Assembly: GCF_004101865.1 (NCBI RefSeq)
Contig: NZ_CP026118.1
Location: 1,505,001-1,569,000 of the forward strand
From: Halobacillus litoralis
GTDB lineage: Bacteria; Bacillota; Bacilli; Bacillales; Halobacillaceae
Direction of reading: 5' to 3'
Length of the DNA stretch: 64,000 bases
Shown: piece by piece, positions 53,814 through 63,100 of the stretch
How positions within the stretch are numbered: position 1 is the first letter of the stretch
How the letters are laid out: the number at the start of each line of letters is the position of its first letter
The notes under the pieces: generated by a model
What the model was told of the DNA's origin: nothing
The model's input: the letters and a program-made list of their open reading frames with translations, nothing else
The model's database searches: none
Position numbers and translations under genes: made by a program

Positions 53814-55106
53814 CTATCTAGCCATAACCCTCTCAACAGTAGATCTGAATTGTTCAGCACCTTCTTCAGCGGAAAGTTCACCATACATGACGAGTTCATC
53901 AATCTTCTGCAATTCTCCCAGAATCTCAGAGGACTCAGGCGGGAAGTTAGAATCGATTGGAGAGCTATGTTCTGTCACCATTTCAATGTACTCGAACACC
54001 TTCTTGTCTGTTTCGCTTAGATCAGCTGATAATTCTTCACGGATTTCTTCTTTAATCGGTACACCACGGTCAGAACCGCCAATTTCATAGACTTTGACAT
54101 TGTTGACGAAGAAGTCGATAAAACGAGCCGCTTCTTCTTTATGTTCAGAGCTTTCACTTACAGACCAAAGCATTGCAGGCTTTAAGTACATTCCCTGGTC
54201 GTTATTTTCACCCGGCAGCAATGTCATGCCGATCGGCTTTCCACCAGCTGAGCTATCAAGAGCAGTCGCCTGGTTGGACCACCTGAAGTCAAAAGCAGCT
54301 TCGCCACGAACAATCAACTCATCCTCTACACCCTTGATTTGCTGGATCGTGTCATAGTTCGGGACTGCACCTTTTTCTTCCAAAGCGAGGTTTCTTTCAA
54401 AATAATCGACAAGTAATTGATCGTCTTCATAACCTAAGCCTGTTCCATCTTCATTAAATAATTTTTCACCTTTTTCCCTTAAGTAATATTCAAACAAGTT
54501 CTTAGGTTCCATCAATCGTGCACCATATTCTCCTGTTTCTTCACTGATTGCTGTTGCATACTCTTCGTATTCTTCCCATGTCCACTCACCGTCGGATAGG
54601 TCCAGCCCAGCAGCTTCCACCATGTCCTTGTTATAGAATGCTGTGAGTGCATTTGTTCCCGTAGGAATACCCAGCAACTTCCCATCCTTTTTTCCAGATT
54701 CCATGATCGTTTCGCTGACACCTTCGACATCGATCGTGCCATCTTCTACTAATGGAGTGAGATCAGCCAGCAACTCTTTGTCTGCGTATTGGTTCAAGTA
54801 TTCTCCAAAGTTCTGCTGCATGATATCAGGAAGATTATTCCCTGATGCTTGAGCAGCCATTTTTTCGAAATAACCATCGAACCCGGTAAATTCGGACTCG
54901 ATTTTAATATCAGGGTTTTCTTCTTCAAAAGCCTTGATGATCTCTTGCGTTTGGTCATGTCGGCTTTGAGAGCCCCACCAAGTCATCCTCAGGGTCGTCA
55001 CCCCTTCTTCATCTTCGCCAGAAGCTTCTTCGGACCCTGAACAAGCGGCCAGAACACTTGCTAACATCACTGCCATCAAACTGAAAATCAGGAATTTTTT
55101 AATCAA
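53814..55106 (-). CDS. yesO: Sugar-binding lipoprotein YesO-like
   Basis: Extracellular solute-binding protein of the importer. Lipoprotein signal with lipobox LAAC (Cys-22), then an acidic linker and a family 1 binding-protein fold (TTLRMTWWGSQSRHDQTQEI, FDGYFEKMAAQASGNNLPDI). 430 residues. It is the first gene of yesO-yesP-yesQ-yesR onwards, with a promoter and a CcpA cre site upstream. The ligand is inferred to be pectin- or RG-I-derived oligomers from the neighbours. Confidence 0.9.
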   Translation of the reverse strand: MIKKFLIFSLMAVMLASVLAACSGSEEASGEDEEGVTTLRMTWWGSQSRHDQTQEIIKAFEEENPDIKIESEFTGFDGYFEKMAAQASGNNLPDIMQQNFGEYLNQYADKELLADLTPLVEDGTIDVEGVSETIMESGKKDGKLLGIPTGTNALTAFYNKDMVEAAGLDLSDGEWTWEEYEEYATAISEETGEYGARLMEPKNLFEYYLREKGEKLFNEDGTGLGYEDDQLLVDYFERNLALEEKGAVPNYDTIQQIKGVEDELIVRGEAAFDFRWSNQATALDSSAGGKPIGMTLLPGENNDQGMYLKPAMLWSVSESSEHKEEAARFIDFFVNNVKVYEIGGSDRGVPIKEEIREELSADLSETDKKVFEYIEMVTEHSSPIDSNFPPESSEILGELQKIDELVMYGELSAEEGAEQFRSTVERVMAR

Positions 55107-55131
55107 TTGATAATGCCTCCCCCATAATTTT

Positions 55132-55145
55132 TGAAAGCGCTTTCT
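55132..55145. promoter_or_regulatory. CcpA cre site before yesO
   Basis: TGAAAGCGCTTTCT matches the cre consensus TGWAANCGNTNWCA except for its last base and is nearly palindromic. It lies downstream of the promoter and 26 bases before the yesO start, a position suited to carbon catabolite repression by blocking elongation. Confidence 0.85.
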
Positions 55146-55183
55146 GTTTCATGAATCCATCATAAGACGGATCGTTTTCTTAA

Positions 55184-55212
55184 TAAATAAAATTTTCAGA
55201 TATTCATGTCAA
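55184..55212 (-). promoter_or_regulatory. Putative yesO promoter
   Basis: TTGACA (55207-55212) and TATTTA (55184-55189) on the minus strand are 17 bases apart; the -10 is imperfect, which fits activation by the YesN-type regulator. Confidence 0.6.
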
Positions 55213-55348
55213 AAAAACAGACTTGTACAAATCACACAAAAAATCGGCAGTCAAATTTTGTAAAAGATGCTGCCGTGGTTCACTTTATTTTGTATCCTTT
55301 TTCACAAAACCTGAATTAGGCGGAGTGGAAAATACAATTTCAGAAACG

Positions 55349-55378
55349 AAAAAACTTATAGAGCAACCCTATAAGTTT
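55349..55378 (-). terminator. Terminator overlapping the yesN stop codon
   Basis: AAAACTTATAG and CTATAAGTTTT (55349-55378) pair around GGTTGCT-like loop bases, with T runs on both sides. It includes the yesN stop codon at 55369-55371. Confidence 0.78.
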
Positions 55379-56931
55379 TTATACTCTTTCTTCATATAGT
55401 TTGAAGGAGTCGATCCTGTATGTTTTTTGAAAACTTGCCCGAAATACCTTGGATTATTACCGAAACCTACCGCTTCAGCTACTTCAAATATTTTCACTTG
55501 ATTTGAAAGTTCAAATAGTTCAATCGCTTTTTCAATTCGGCGGTTGATCAAGAAGCTGGAGAACCTCTCTCCTTTTTCTTTTTTAAAGAGTTTCCCTAAG
55601 TAGTCGGAATTCATATAAAGTACTTCCGTTGCAATATGAGATAATGACAAGTCTTCATCCGCAAGGTTTCTTTCAACAAATTCGACCACTCGATTGATTA
55701 TCGTACTTTGCGTTTGTTTTGTCCGTTCATAATGGTACTGAGAAATTTCGTTCGCAGTTTTTTCGATGAAACTCCTCATCTCATGGAACTTCTCATATTC
55801 CTGAAACAGGATGACTTGTCTGAAGTAATCGTCCATCTGTTTACGATCCGCTTGACGAATCATCGACATGAACAATTCTAAACAGTGTGATCTGAAGAGG
55901 CTGACAGCATATTTTTCTTTCCAGACTTCGCTGAAAAAATCATCTAAGTATTGTTGCACCACCTCTTGGTTTCCACTTCGAATAGCAAAAATCAAATCTT
56001 CATGGTCGTATTGAAGTTCCTCCATGCTTGATCGATCTTTTTTTATGTCCTGTGGAGTAATGATACTTCCACCCGATACGTAAAAGCGCTGGGTGAGGCA
56101 ATGGAGCGTCTCGTTATATAAATGTCTCAGCTGACTTATACTTCCTAAATCACTGATGGCCACCGTATAGTCCATCGGATAAAAGCTGTGGAACGATTGT
56201 TTAGCACCTTTCACTTTATCGATAATGACCTCCCGTGAAGGCAATTCAACAAGGATGACAATCTTATCGCCGATAGTCGTTTCTAAGGGAATATAGGTCT
56301 CACCGACTTCTTCCACCATGATTTTTTTCAAAGCTAACAAGTGTTCATATTCATAGGAATCTTCCATCTCTATGACTAATAAATAAAATTCCTTAGTATC
56401 TGTATCTATCTCAAACAGTTGACTGTAATACTCCCAATCTTTCACACCATATTTCTTATTTGTAATGTAATCTTTCAAAAATTGTTCCTTCGCCTTAGGC
56501 ATGACTTTCTTTAAATGCTCACTCATATTTTCCAGAAACGCCTGTCTGGCTTGCTCTTCGTCTAGATCATCCACGACTTCCTTTACAGCTTTCTCTATTT
56601 TCTGTTCATTACTAGGCTTCAGCAAGTAATGTTTAACATTGCACTCCATCGCTGTCTTCGCGAATTCGAATTCGTCATGACCGGAGAGAACGATGAACCT
56701 TATTTCAGGATAGATCTCGTGGACTTTCCGAATTAGTTGAACCCCATTCAATCCTGGCATTTTAATATCTGTCACAACAATATCCGGTTGTTGATCCATA
56801 ATGATTTCAAAAGCCATCTGCCCATGTTGAGCCTTAGCGGACAACTCTGTCCCACAGGATTCCCAATCTACTATTGCTGCAATTCCTTCTAAAATATTCA
56901 CCTCATCATCGACTAACAAAATTTTATACAC
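55369..56931 (-). CDS. yesN: AraC-type response regulator YesN-like
   Basis: Partner of the histidine kinase next to it. Receiver domain at residues 1-120 with phospho-Asp-55 (VTDIKMPGLNG) and LLKPSNEQ Lys; a central region to about 410; C-terminal AraC helix-turn-helix pair with HIATEVLYMNSDYLGKLFKK and IFEVAEAVGFGNNPRYFGQV. 520 residues. It probably activates yesO or the pectate lyase promoter in response to external pectin fragments. It lies 6 bases after yesM. Confidence 0.9.
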   Translation of the reverse strand: MYKILLVDDEVNILEGIAAIVDWESCGTELSAKAQHGQMAFEIIMDQQPDIVVTDIKMPGLNGVQLIRKVHEIYPEIRFIVLSGHDEFEFAKTAMECNVKHYLLKPSNEQKIEKAVKEVVDDLDEEQARQAFLENMSEHLKKVMPKAKEQFLKDYITNKKYGVKDWEYYSQLFEIDTDTKEFYLLVIEMEDSYEYEHLLALKKIMVEEVGETYIPLETTIGDKIVILVELPSREVIIDKVKGAKQSFHSFYPMDYTVAISDLGSISQLRHLYNETLHCLTQRFYVSGGSIITPQDIKKDRSSMEELQYDHEDLIFAIRSGNQEVVQQYLDDFFSEVWKEKYAVSLFRSHCLELFMSMIRQADRKQMDDYFRQVILFQEYEKFHEMRSFIEKTANEISQYHYERTKQTQSTIINRVVEFVERNLADEDLSLSHIATEVLYMNSDYLGKLFKKEKGERFSSFLINRRIEKAIELFELSNQVKIFEVAEAVGFGNNPRYFGQVFKKHTGSTPSNYMKKEYKNL

Positions 56932-56937
56932 AATGCC

Positions 56938-58656
56938 TCACTCCGCCTTCAAAGGTAATTGTATGCTGACTCTCGTTCCCACCCCTACTTCACTGTCAAT
57001 CGTTAACCCATATTCATCTCCAAACATCATTTTGATACGTTCATTGATATTATTCAGTCCGATTCCTGAGCTTTTTGAACGGATTTCTCCTCGATAGATG
57101 CCCCCTAATTGATCCTCTTCGATTCCAGGTCCATTATCGCTCACAACAATTTCCAGACCATCGTTGACTTCTGAAATTTTCAAATGGATGCGGCATTCAT
57201 CAATCATTTCTTCCAAACCGTGTTGGATTGCATTCTCTACGATTGGTTGGATAGATAGTTTTGGTATCAGGCTGTCTTCGTAGACTTCTGAAATATCGAG
57301 TGAGAAATTCAGTCGGTGTTCATACCTGTATTTTTGAATGGTGATATAATTCCGAACGATTTCCAGCTCTTCTTTAATTGTGATCATCGGTGCTTTTTTA
57401 CTAATGATATTTCTCATCATATTTCCAAGAGCATCAGCCATCACTGATATTTTTTCTTGCTTGTTGATTTTTGCCATCCAATTGATAGAATCCAGTGTGT
57501 TGTATAAGAAATGAGGATTAATTTGTGCTTGCAATGCTTTATATTCTGTTTCTTGAATCATTAATTGCTTTGTATAATTCTCTTTAATCAGTTCATTGAT
57601 TCTATTCAGCATCAACCTGAAATTATCGTGTAACTCTCCAATTTCATCATTATAGTATTCTTTAGGCAGTGCAGATTCGCTGAAATCTCCTTTCTGGACT
57701 TTTTCCATCTGGGATGAAAGCGCCTCCAACGGTTTCGATATATTGTTAGCTGCTCTTCTGCTTAGGAGGATCGTCAAGGTCAACATAAGTAAGAAACAGA
57801 CGATCATGATTATTTTGATTGCATTCGTCTGCTTTTTGATATCTCCATATGGAAGTAAATGGTGATAAGTCAGCTGCGAAAAATTAGAATGAGAATAAGT
57901 AAGAAGATATTCTTTTCCATCAATGGATTCCACCATGTAACCGCTGCCATTATTCTCGTTGGAAAAATCACTCATTTCCCATTCACTATCGTTACTTTGA
58001 TAGAAAATCTCATGCATACTCGTAATGACCATATCTTTATTTTCCGGAGAAAAGTTGAGTGTCTCATCGACAAAGGTATCCATATCGATTGAAATGATCA
58101 ATGTACCAATGTTTTGCAAACTTAGATTCGCTTTCTTTCGGATTTGGCGGGCAGAAGAAATTCCATTCTCCCCTTCTATTTTTGTCCAAACATTCGATCC
58201 TTTACTGCCGGAAAGAACTCTTCCGATTTTCCCTCTATCATTTTCTAACGAAGTGTCAAATCCCGTCGTATGTTTTTGACCATGTAAATCAATAATCTGC
58301 ATGGAAGCGATATATTTTCTGGTAGATGCGTAGGAAAGCATACGTTCTAACAATTTCATCTTGGTATCATAGGATTCAAAACTGTAACGATTTTCATTGA
58401 TTGTTTTCAAATAGTTTTGAATGATTGAATCGGTGCTTACCTGAAAAGATAAATCTTCAATCATATTTAATTCCTTATCCACGATTGAAGACGATAATTG
58501 CAACATGTCAGCCGATTCCTCATATATTCTTTTTTCATAGGAAGAGGTAAAATATTGAAAGGTAACCAGCCCTAAAAGTCCGAAAATCATCAATAATAAA
58601 AGAGAGACGGAGAAAATCTTATTTTTTATTCTGAAATTGCTATTAAAAGGTTTCAT
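56938..58656 (-). CDS. yesM: Sensor histidine kinase YesM-like
   Basis: Membrane sensor with helices at about residues 12-33 and 283-303, a ~245-residue external sensing region, a HAMP segment (NISKPLEALSSQMEKVQKGD), a HisKA_5TM-type/LytS block with phospho-His in LQAQINPHFLYNTLDSINWM, and a HATPase domain (VVSDNGPGIEED, SSGIGLNNINERIKMMFG). The start at 58656 (MKPFNSNFR) has GAGGAGGG upstream; the ATG 18 bases earlier overlaps the box. About 572 residues. Confidence 0.9.
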   Translation of the reverse strand: MKPFNSNFRIKNKIFSVSLLLLMIFGLLGLVTFQYFTSSYEKRIYEESADMLQLSSSIVDKELNMIEDLSFQVSTDSIIQNYLKTINENRYSFESYDTKMKLLERMLSYASTRKYIASMQIIDLHGQKHTTGFDTSLENDRGKIGRVLSGSKGSNVWTKIEGENGISSARQIRKKANLSLQNIGTLIISIDMDTFVDETLNFSPENKDMVITSMHEIFYQSNDSEWEMSDFSNENNGSGYMVESIDGKEYLLTYSHSNFSQLTYHHLLPYGDIKKQTNAIKIIMIVCFLLMLTLTILLSRRAANNISKPLEALSSQMEKVQKGDFSESALPKEYYNDEIGELHDNFRLMLNRINELIKENYTKQLMIQETEYKALQAQINPHFLYNTLDSINWMAKINKQEKISVMADALGNMMRNIISKKAPMITIKEELEIVRNYITIQKYRYEHRLNFSLDISEVYEDSLIPKLSIQPIVENAIQHGLEEMIDECRIHLKISEVNDGLEIVVSDNGPGIEEDQLGGIYRGEIRSKSSGIGLNNINERIKMMFGDEYGLTIDSEVGVGTRVSIQLPLKAE

Positions 58657-58684
58657 AAACGTCTCCCTCCTCATTTTTAATCGA

Positions 58685-58690
58685 ATTATA
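58685..58690 (-). promoter_or_regulatory. Extended -10 element before yesM
   Basis: TGATATAAT on the minus strand is a perfect TATAAT with an upstream TG. No good -35 box is visible 16-18 bases away. It would give a leader of about 20 bases before yesM. Confidence 0.5.
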
Positions 58691-58727
58691 TCACAATTCA
58701 GAAAAATATAAATGGAGACAAATACTA

Positions 58728-60047
58728 TTAGCTCGTTTCACGTAAGGGGGATTTATTCCGGGCGCTCATTCTCATAACAATGCTGAGCACGATGACTAAA
58801 GCGACCAATTCACCCAGGGAAGCTGCGATGGAACCGTTCACCCCATTCCAGGAAGGGAAAAAAGTAACAAGCATCGATACAGTAACAATCACTGTAACCA
58901 AGTTCACGATTTGCGCCACAGCCATCCGTTTCGTCTTCCGGTGCAACATCAAATACCCATTCAAGAAATCCACCCAGGGGAAGACCAATGTTTTGATAAT
59001 GAAAAACTTCATGACAACGATCGTCGTCATGGCTAGTTCCTCATCAGCCCCCATCACTTCTCCCATGAACCACATTCCGACAGGTGTATAACACAATATG
59101 ACTAAAGCTAACGTTGGCAACAGACTGAGAAAAATGATGAATCGGATGACTTTCTGTTTATTCACTTCATACATCTGCAGGACAAGCTGGTGGGTGTACA
59201 TGAAAAAACTCAACAACATTTGGGTGATACTGAAAGCAAGAGCGAACGAAGCGATACCCATCTCAATGTTATGGGTTTTAGCCAGAAACACATAAATGAT
59301 CGGCACCAGAATTGTTTGAATGACAAAATAGAAAACGAGAGGCAAATAAAATTTTGCAATTTCCCCCTTTTTTAAATTCGTTTCTTTTTCAGGAAATGAA
59401 AACTTTAAAATGCCATGCCCTTTCCAGACACTGATGGCACACTCTATAAACATCCCTACCAAAAACAAGATGGCGCCGCTTAAACTAGTAATATAGTCAA
59501 AATAGACAAACAAATACGCCACGAGGAACATGATGATAAGGCGGATCACCACCATGATAGTCAACCACTTCGTTTCCAAATTGTTGATGATCACACCTTG
59601 ATAAAGCCCGCGAATTCCAGAAAAAATAATGACAAACAATATAATCGCAAAAGTATCTGAGATCGTATCAACCATGTTCGCATCTGCGTTGAATAAGTTC
59701 ATATAAACCCAATCCCCGAGTGAACTGAAGGCCATGATCAAACTGAAAACAATGATAATCACCATTGGCACGACCATAAACAGGGAAAGAACTTTGAACG
59801 ATCGGACATCTTTCACGAGTGCCGAGCAGGTCTGTCTGAAGACGATAATCGGCCTTTCAATGATACCGAATAAAGCAAAAGCCACCGCATAACAAGCAAT
59901 GATGAAAGCTGCATTTTCACCGCGGCTGAGCGTTCCATTTATGATGACATGAGTAATAGAGGTCAAACTTGCCGAAAACCCTAAAGGGATGAAAAAACCA
60001 CTAAGTTTCTTGTAGGTTAATTGACCTTTTCTGGCATTCAATCTCAT
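58728..60047 (-). CDS. MATE/MOP-superfamily multispan transporter
   Basis: A 439-residue protein with about twelve hydrophobic segments in the 6+6 pattern of MATE-like or polysaccharide flippase transporters (FFIPLGFSASLTSITHVIIN at the start, FYLPLVFYFVIQTILVPIIY in the middle). The start is uncertain: ATG at 60047 follows AAGGA with almost no spacing, and TTG at 60065 lacks a box. It lies just after the pectate lyase terminator and before yesM. Substrate unknown; a role in moving a pectin-derived or signalling molecule is a guess. Confidence 0.7.
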   Translation of the reverse strand: MRLNARKGQLTYKKLSGFFIPLGFSASLTSITHVIINGTLSRGENAAFIIACYAVAFALFGIIERPIIVFRQTCSALVKDVRSFKVLSLFMVVPMVIIIVFSLIMAFSSLGDWVYMNLFNADANMVDTISDTFAIILFVIIFSGIRGLYQGVIINNLETKWLTIMVVIRLIIMFLVAYLFVYFDYITSLSGAILFLVGMFIECAISVWKGHGILKFSFPEKETNLKKGEIAKFYLPLVFYFVIQTILVPIIYVFLAKTHNIEMGIASFALAFSITQMLLSFFMYTHQLVLQMYEVNKQKVIRFIIFLSLLPTLALVILCYTPVGMWFMGEVMGADEELAMTTIVVMKFFIIKTLVFPWVDFLNGYLMLHRKTKRMAVAQIVNLVTVIVTVSMLVTFFPSWNGVNGSIAASLGELVALVIVLSIVMRMSARNKSPLRETS

Positions 60048-60069
60048 TCCTTCTTTCTTCTTCAATCGT

Positions 60070-60098
60070 GAAAAAGAAGAGGGAGTCCCCCTCTTCTT
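60070..60098 (-). terminator. Terminator after the pectate lyase gene
   Basis: GAAGAAGAGGGG and CCCTCTTCTT (60074-60098) pair on the minus strand, then TTTTTCACG. It overlaps the upstream region of the MATE-like gene, so that gene depends on read-through or a hidden promoter. Confidence 0.82.
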
Positions 60099-60102
60099 CC
60101 CT

Positions 60103-63100
60103 TTATTTCACATAAATTGTACTCGCCGCCTCGATTGGCAGTCCAGACTCCAGTTCTCCACTCAATGTAATTTCCTGTGCACCTTTTTCAAGGATGGAAG
60201 CCAATTGATTTCGCGAAAAATCTACACGGTATTCGTCTATCCCGTCTTTGTCAAAATCAGCTATTTGCTTCTTTTTCTGCTTATCCAACGGCTTAACCTC
60301 ACCGTTGACTAATAGTGTATCTAAACGGATATTTTCCAAATCGACCCCTTCTTGAATACTCAGGTAGGCCGTTGCTTTAGGCCCTTTTTGATCATGTTTC
60401 TTATGACCTTTGCCTTTAAACTGTTTAATTACGGGTGGTTTCCAGTCCACGGTGGCGAAGACGTGGAATTTCATAAATTCTCCTCTTATCAATTCACCAT
60501 CTTCCTTTCGATCAAAAGGAAGATCCGGTGCTAAACTGCCGAAGTTTTCATCCGTTAAAGTAACTCCAGATTTATTGATACTTACTTCTCCGTCAAAGAA
60601 GAAGTTATCGTCCGCTTCCACTTCTTCTGGATATTGATCCTCTCCACCATCTCCTGTTTGGTAGGAAATGAATCCATCTACTGTAAAATCTTCTTCGATG
60701 TTCGGGTAAGTAGTGAAGGATAGATTTCTTCCTGCATTGTTAAATGAAAGATTATCATCAGCTATGACCCCTGGGTTACTGTTACTCGTAAATCCGTCCG
60801 CACCGTTATGGAATGCCAGACTGTTGCGGATAATATGAGGCACATGAATACCTTCTCCCCCAAGCTTAAAGCCATTCTTATCACCATCACCGACAGTTCC
60901 ATCTGTTAGTGTCCCATTCTCGTATGCGATACTATCCTCAATCAATACCGATCCGATAGCACCTGTTCCCGCTTTTGTATATAAATCCCAGCCATCATCG
61001 ATATTATGGTGAGCAACACAACCACGGAAAATATTACCATCACCTGATGTAAGTTTAGCAGCGAACCCATCCGCATTGTTATCCGATGGATCACGGTTAT
61101 CAAACGATTCACTATTCAAGATCAGATTATGCGATGGCCATTCTTCTTTTGGTGTATCACTGTTCGTGCGGCTGATCTGCACTCCCGTGTCGCCATTTTC
61201 ATAAAAACGGCTTTCTTCCACAATGTTATGGTTTCCACCAATCGTAAAGCCCTTCGTATTCCCAGCTGAGCGTTTAAAATCGATACCTTTGACGTGCCAG
61301 TAGTTCCCGCTCAGTACGACTCCTTCCGACTTTTTATCAAAATTGATGACAGGACTTTCCCCATCCGCTGCTACGAGATATTTCCGTGCTTCTTCTGTTC
61401 CATCGTTATACTTCGAAATTTCCAACTTCGAATCACGCACATATTCTCCGCCGGCAAGTATGATCTTCTGTCCAGGAAGGACATATTCCACAGCTGTATC
61501 CAAATCAAGCGGTTCATTTTCCGTTCCTGTACCATCACTTGTTCCTGAAGGCGTCACATGAATCGGTTCGCCACTTCTAAACGTTTGATGAGTCACTGTG
61601 AAGTTTTGGACTTGCTTCTCGTACGAGGTTAAAAACTGCGTATCGTCCGGAAGGAAAGTGATACTGAAATCAGTACGATCCTTCACGGACAGCTCCGCAG
61701 AAATTGCTGCAACTTCTCCCTTGTTGATACGCTTTCCCTGTTCAATGGTTTCAAGTCCTTGTTTGATCGTTGCCACTCCATCCACGTTAGACTCTAACAG
61801 GAGCTCATAACCAGTTTCAGATGTTCGAGCCCGGGATTCCACATGAAATTCAGGATTCACGGGGTGCTCCGGCGCCTCTACTTTCGGAGGATCGGTCGCT
61901 GAGGCTGTCACAGAGTAATCAATGTTGCTTACTTCAATGTCTGCAAGGCGGGCCGCATAAAACCCGACATACACTTTTGAATCCTGGACATTCAAAATCT
62001 CAGGATTGAAGAAAATTTCTTCCTCACCGTCATTCCATTGACCTCTATACCCCCTATTCGTTTTTGAGAGAGTCAAACGATACTCCTGCTCAGGATGTGT
62101 ATTACTTTTGTCAGGTTTCTCGTCATTCAACATGATCTTCTGTATTCCCTGGCTGCCTGCTCCATCCGATGATTCGACCCCTGTCCGGATGAAAAGCTGC
62201 GTGCCATTTTCTTCTTGTGTTCCACCACTGAAACCGCCTACCGCTGCAATGTTCGAAGCGAACACACTGGAGCTATCATTTTCACCGATAACATCCCTCG
62301 CCATGAGACCGAAGGATTCCTGGCCATCATGATTTGGGCTTTTTGCATATTCATTCACCTTGATATCAGCGGAAAGTTCAAAATTATCTTCTCCCGCCTC
62401 AATTTCTGTGTAATAAAAAGTGATACCGTCATGGTCACCGGTAATTTTCCCTGCGCCCGGTTCTGCTACAACCTGGACATGATCTTCTTCCTCCACTACA
62501 TAGTTGGTATCACTCCCAGTAGATTGACCAAATTGAATCGTCTTCCATTCCGGATCAGTTTGATCACGAACAGTCACTTCAAACTCAAGCGGTTCAATCG
62601 TGTCATCAGTTGGTCGAATAACAATCGGATAGACACCCGTTTGAGAAGCATCAAACGCTGTCTTATCAAGTTCATATTCTGTCTCATCCAGGACAGTTTC
62701 ATCTCCGTTATCAAAAACCTCAGAAACCTTTAATTCAGATGAGTCAAATTCTTCTCCTACTTGATAAGTCGTTTTCGGATAGGTCGTCACTTTCACACCC
62801 TGCCGTTCTTTCTCCTTTACATTGACAAGAAAGGAAACCTCTACTCCCTTGTAGGAGAGCTCTATTTGTTGATCCCCTGTCATACTAGTATCAAGACCGG
62901 AAACCTCTAATTGATCTTTCATCACCCTTACCTTCTCACCATCTGTATAGAGAGCTTCAACAGACAGTCCATCAAGGTCCAATTCCTCTCCTGAAAAATA
63001 CTGAGTTTTAGACGGCAATTGAGTGACTTCTAATTCTGTCACTTGCTCATCTTTCACTTCCACTTCAAATTCGGTAGTGATTTCAGGAGATTGTGTGGAT

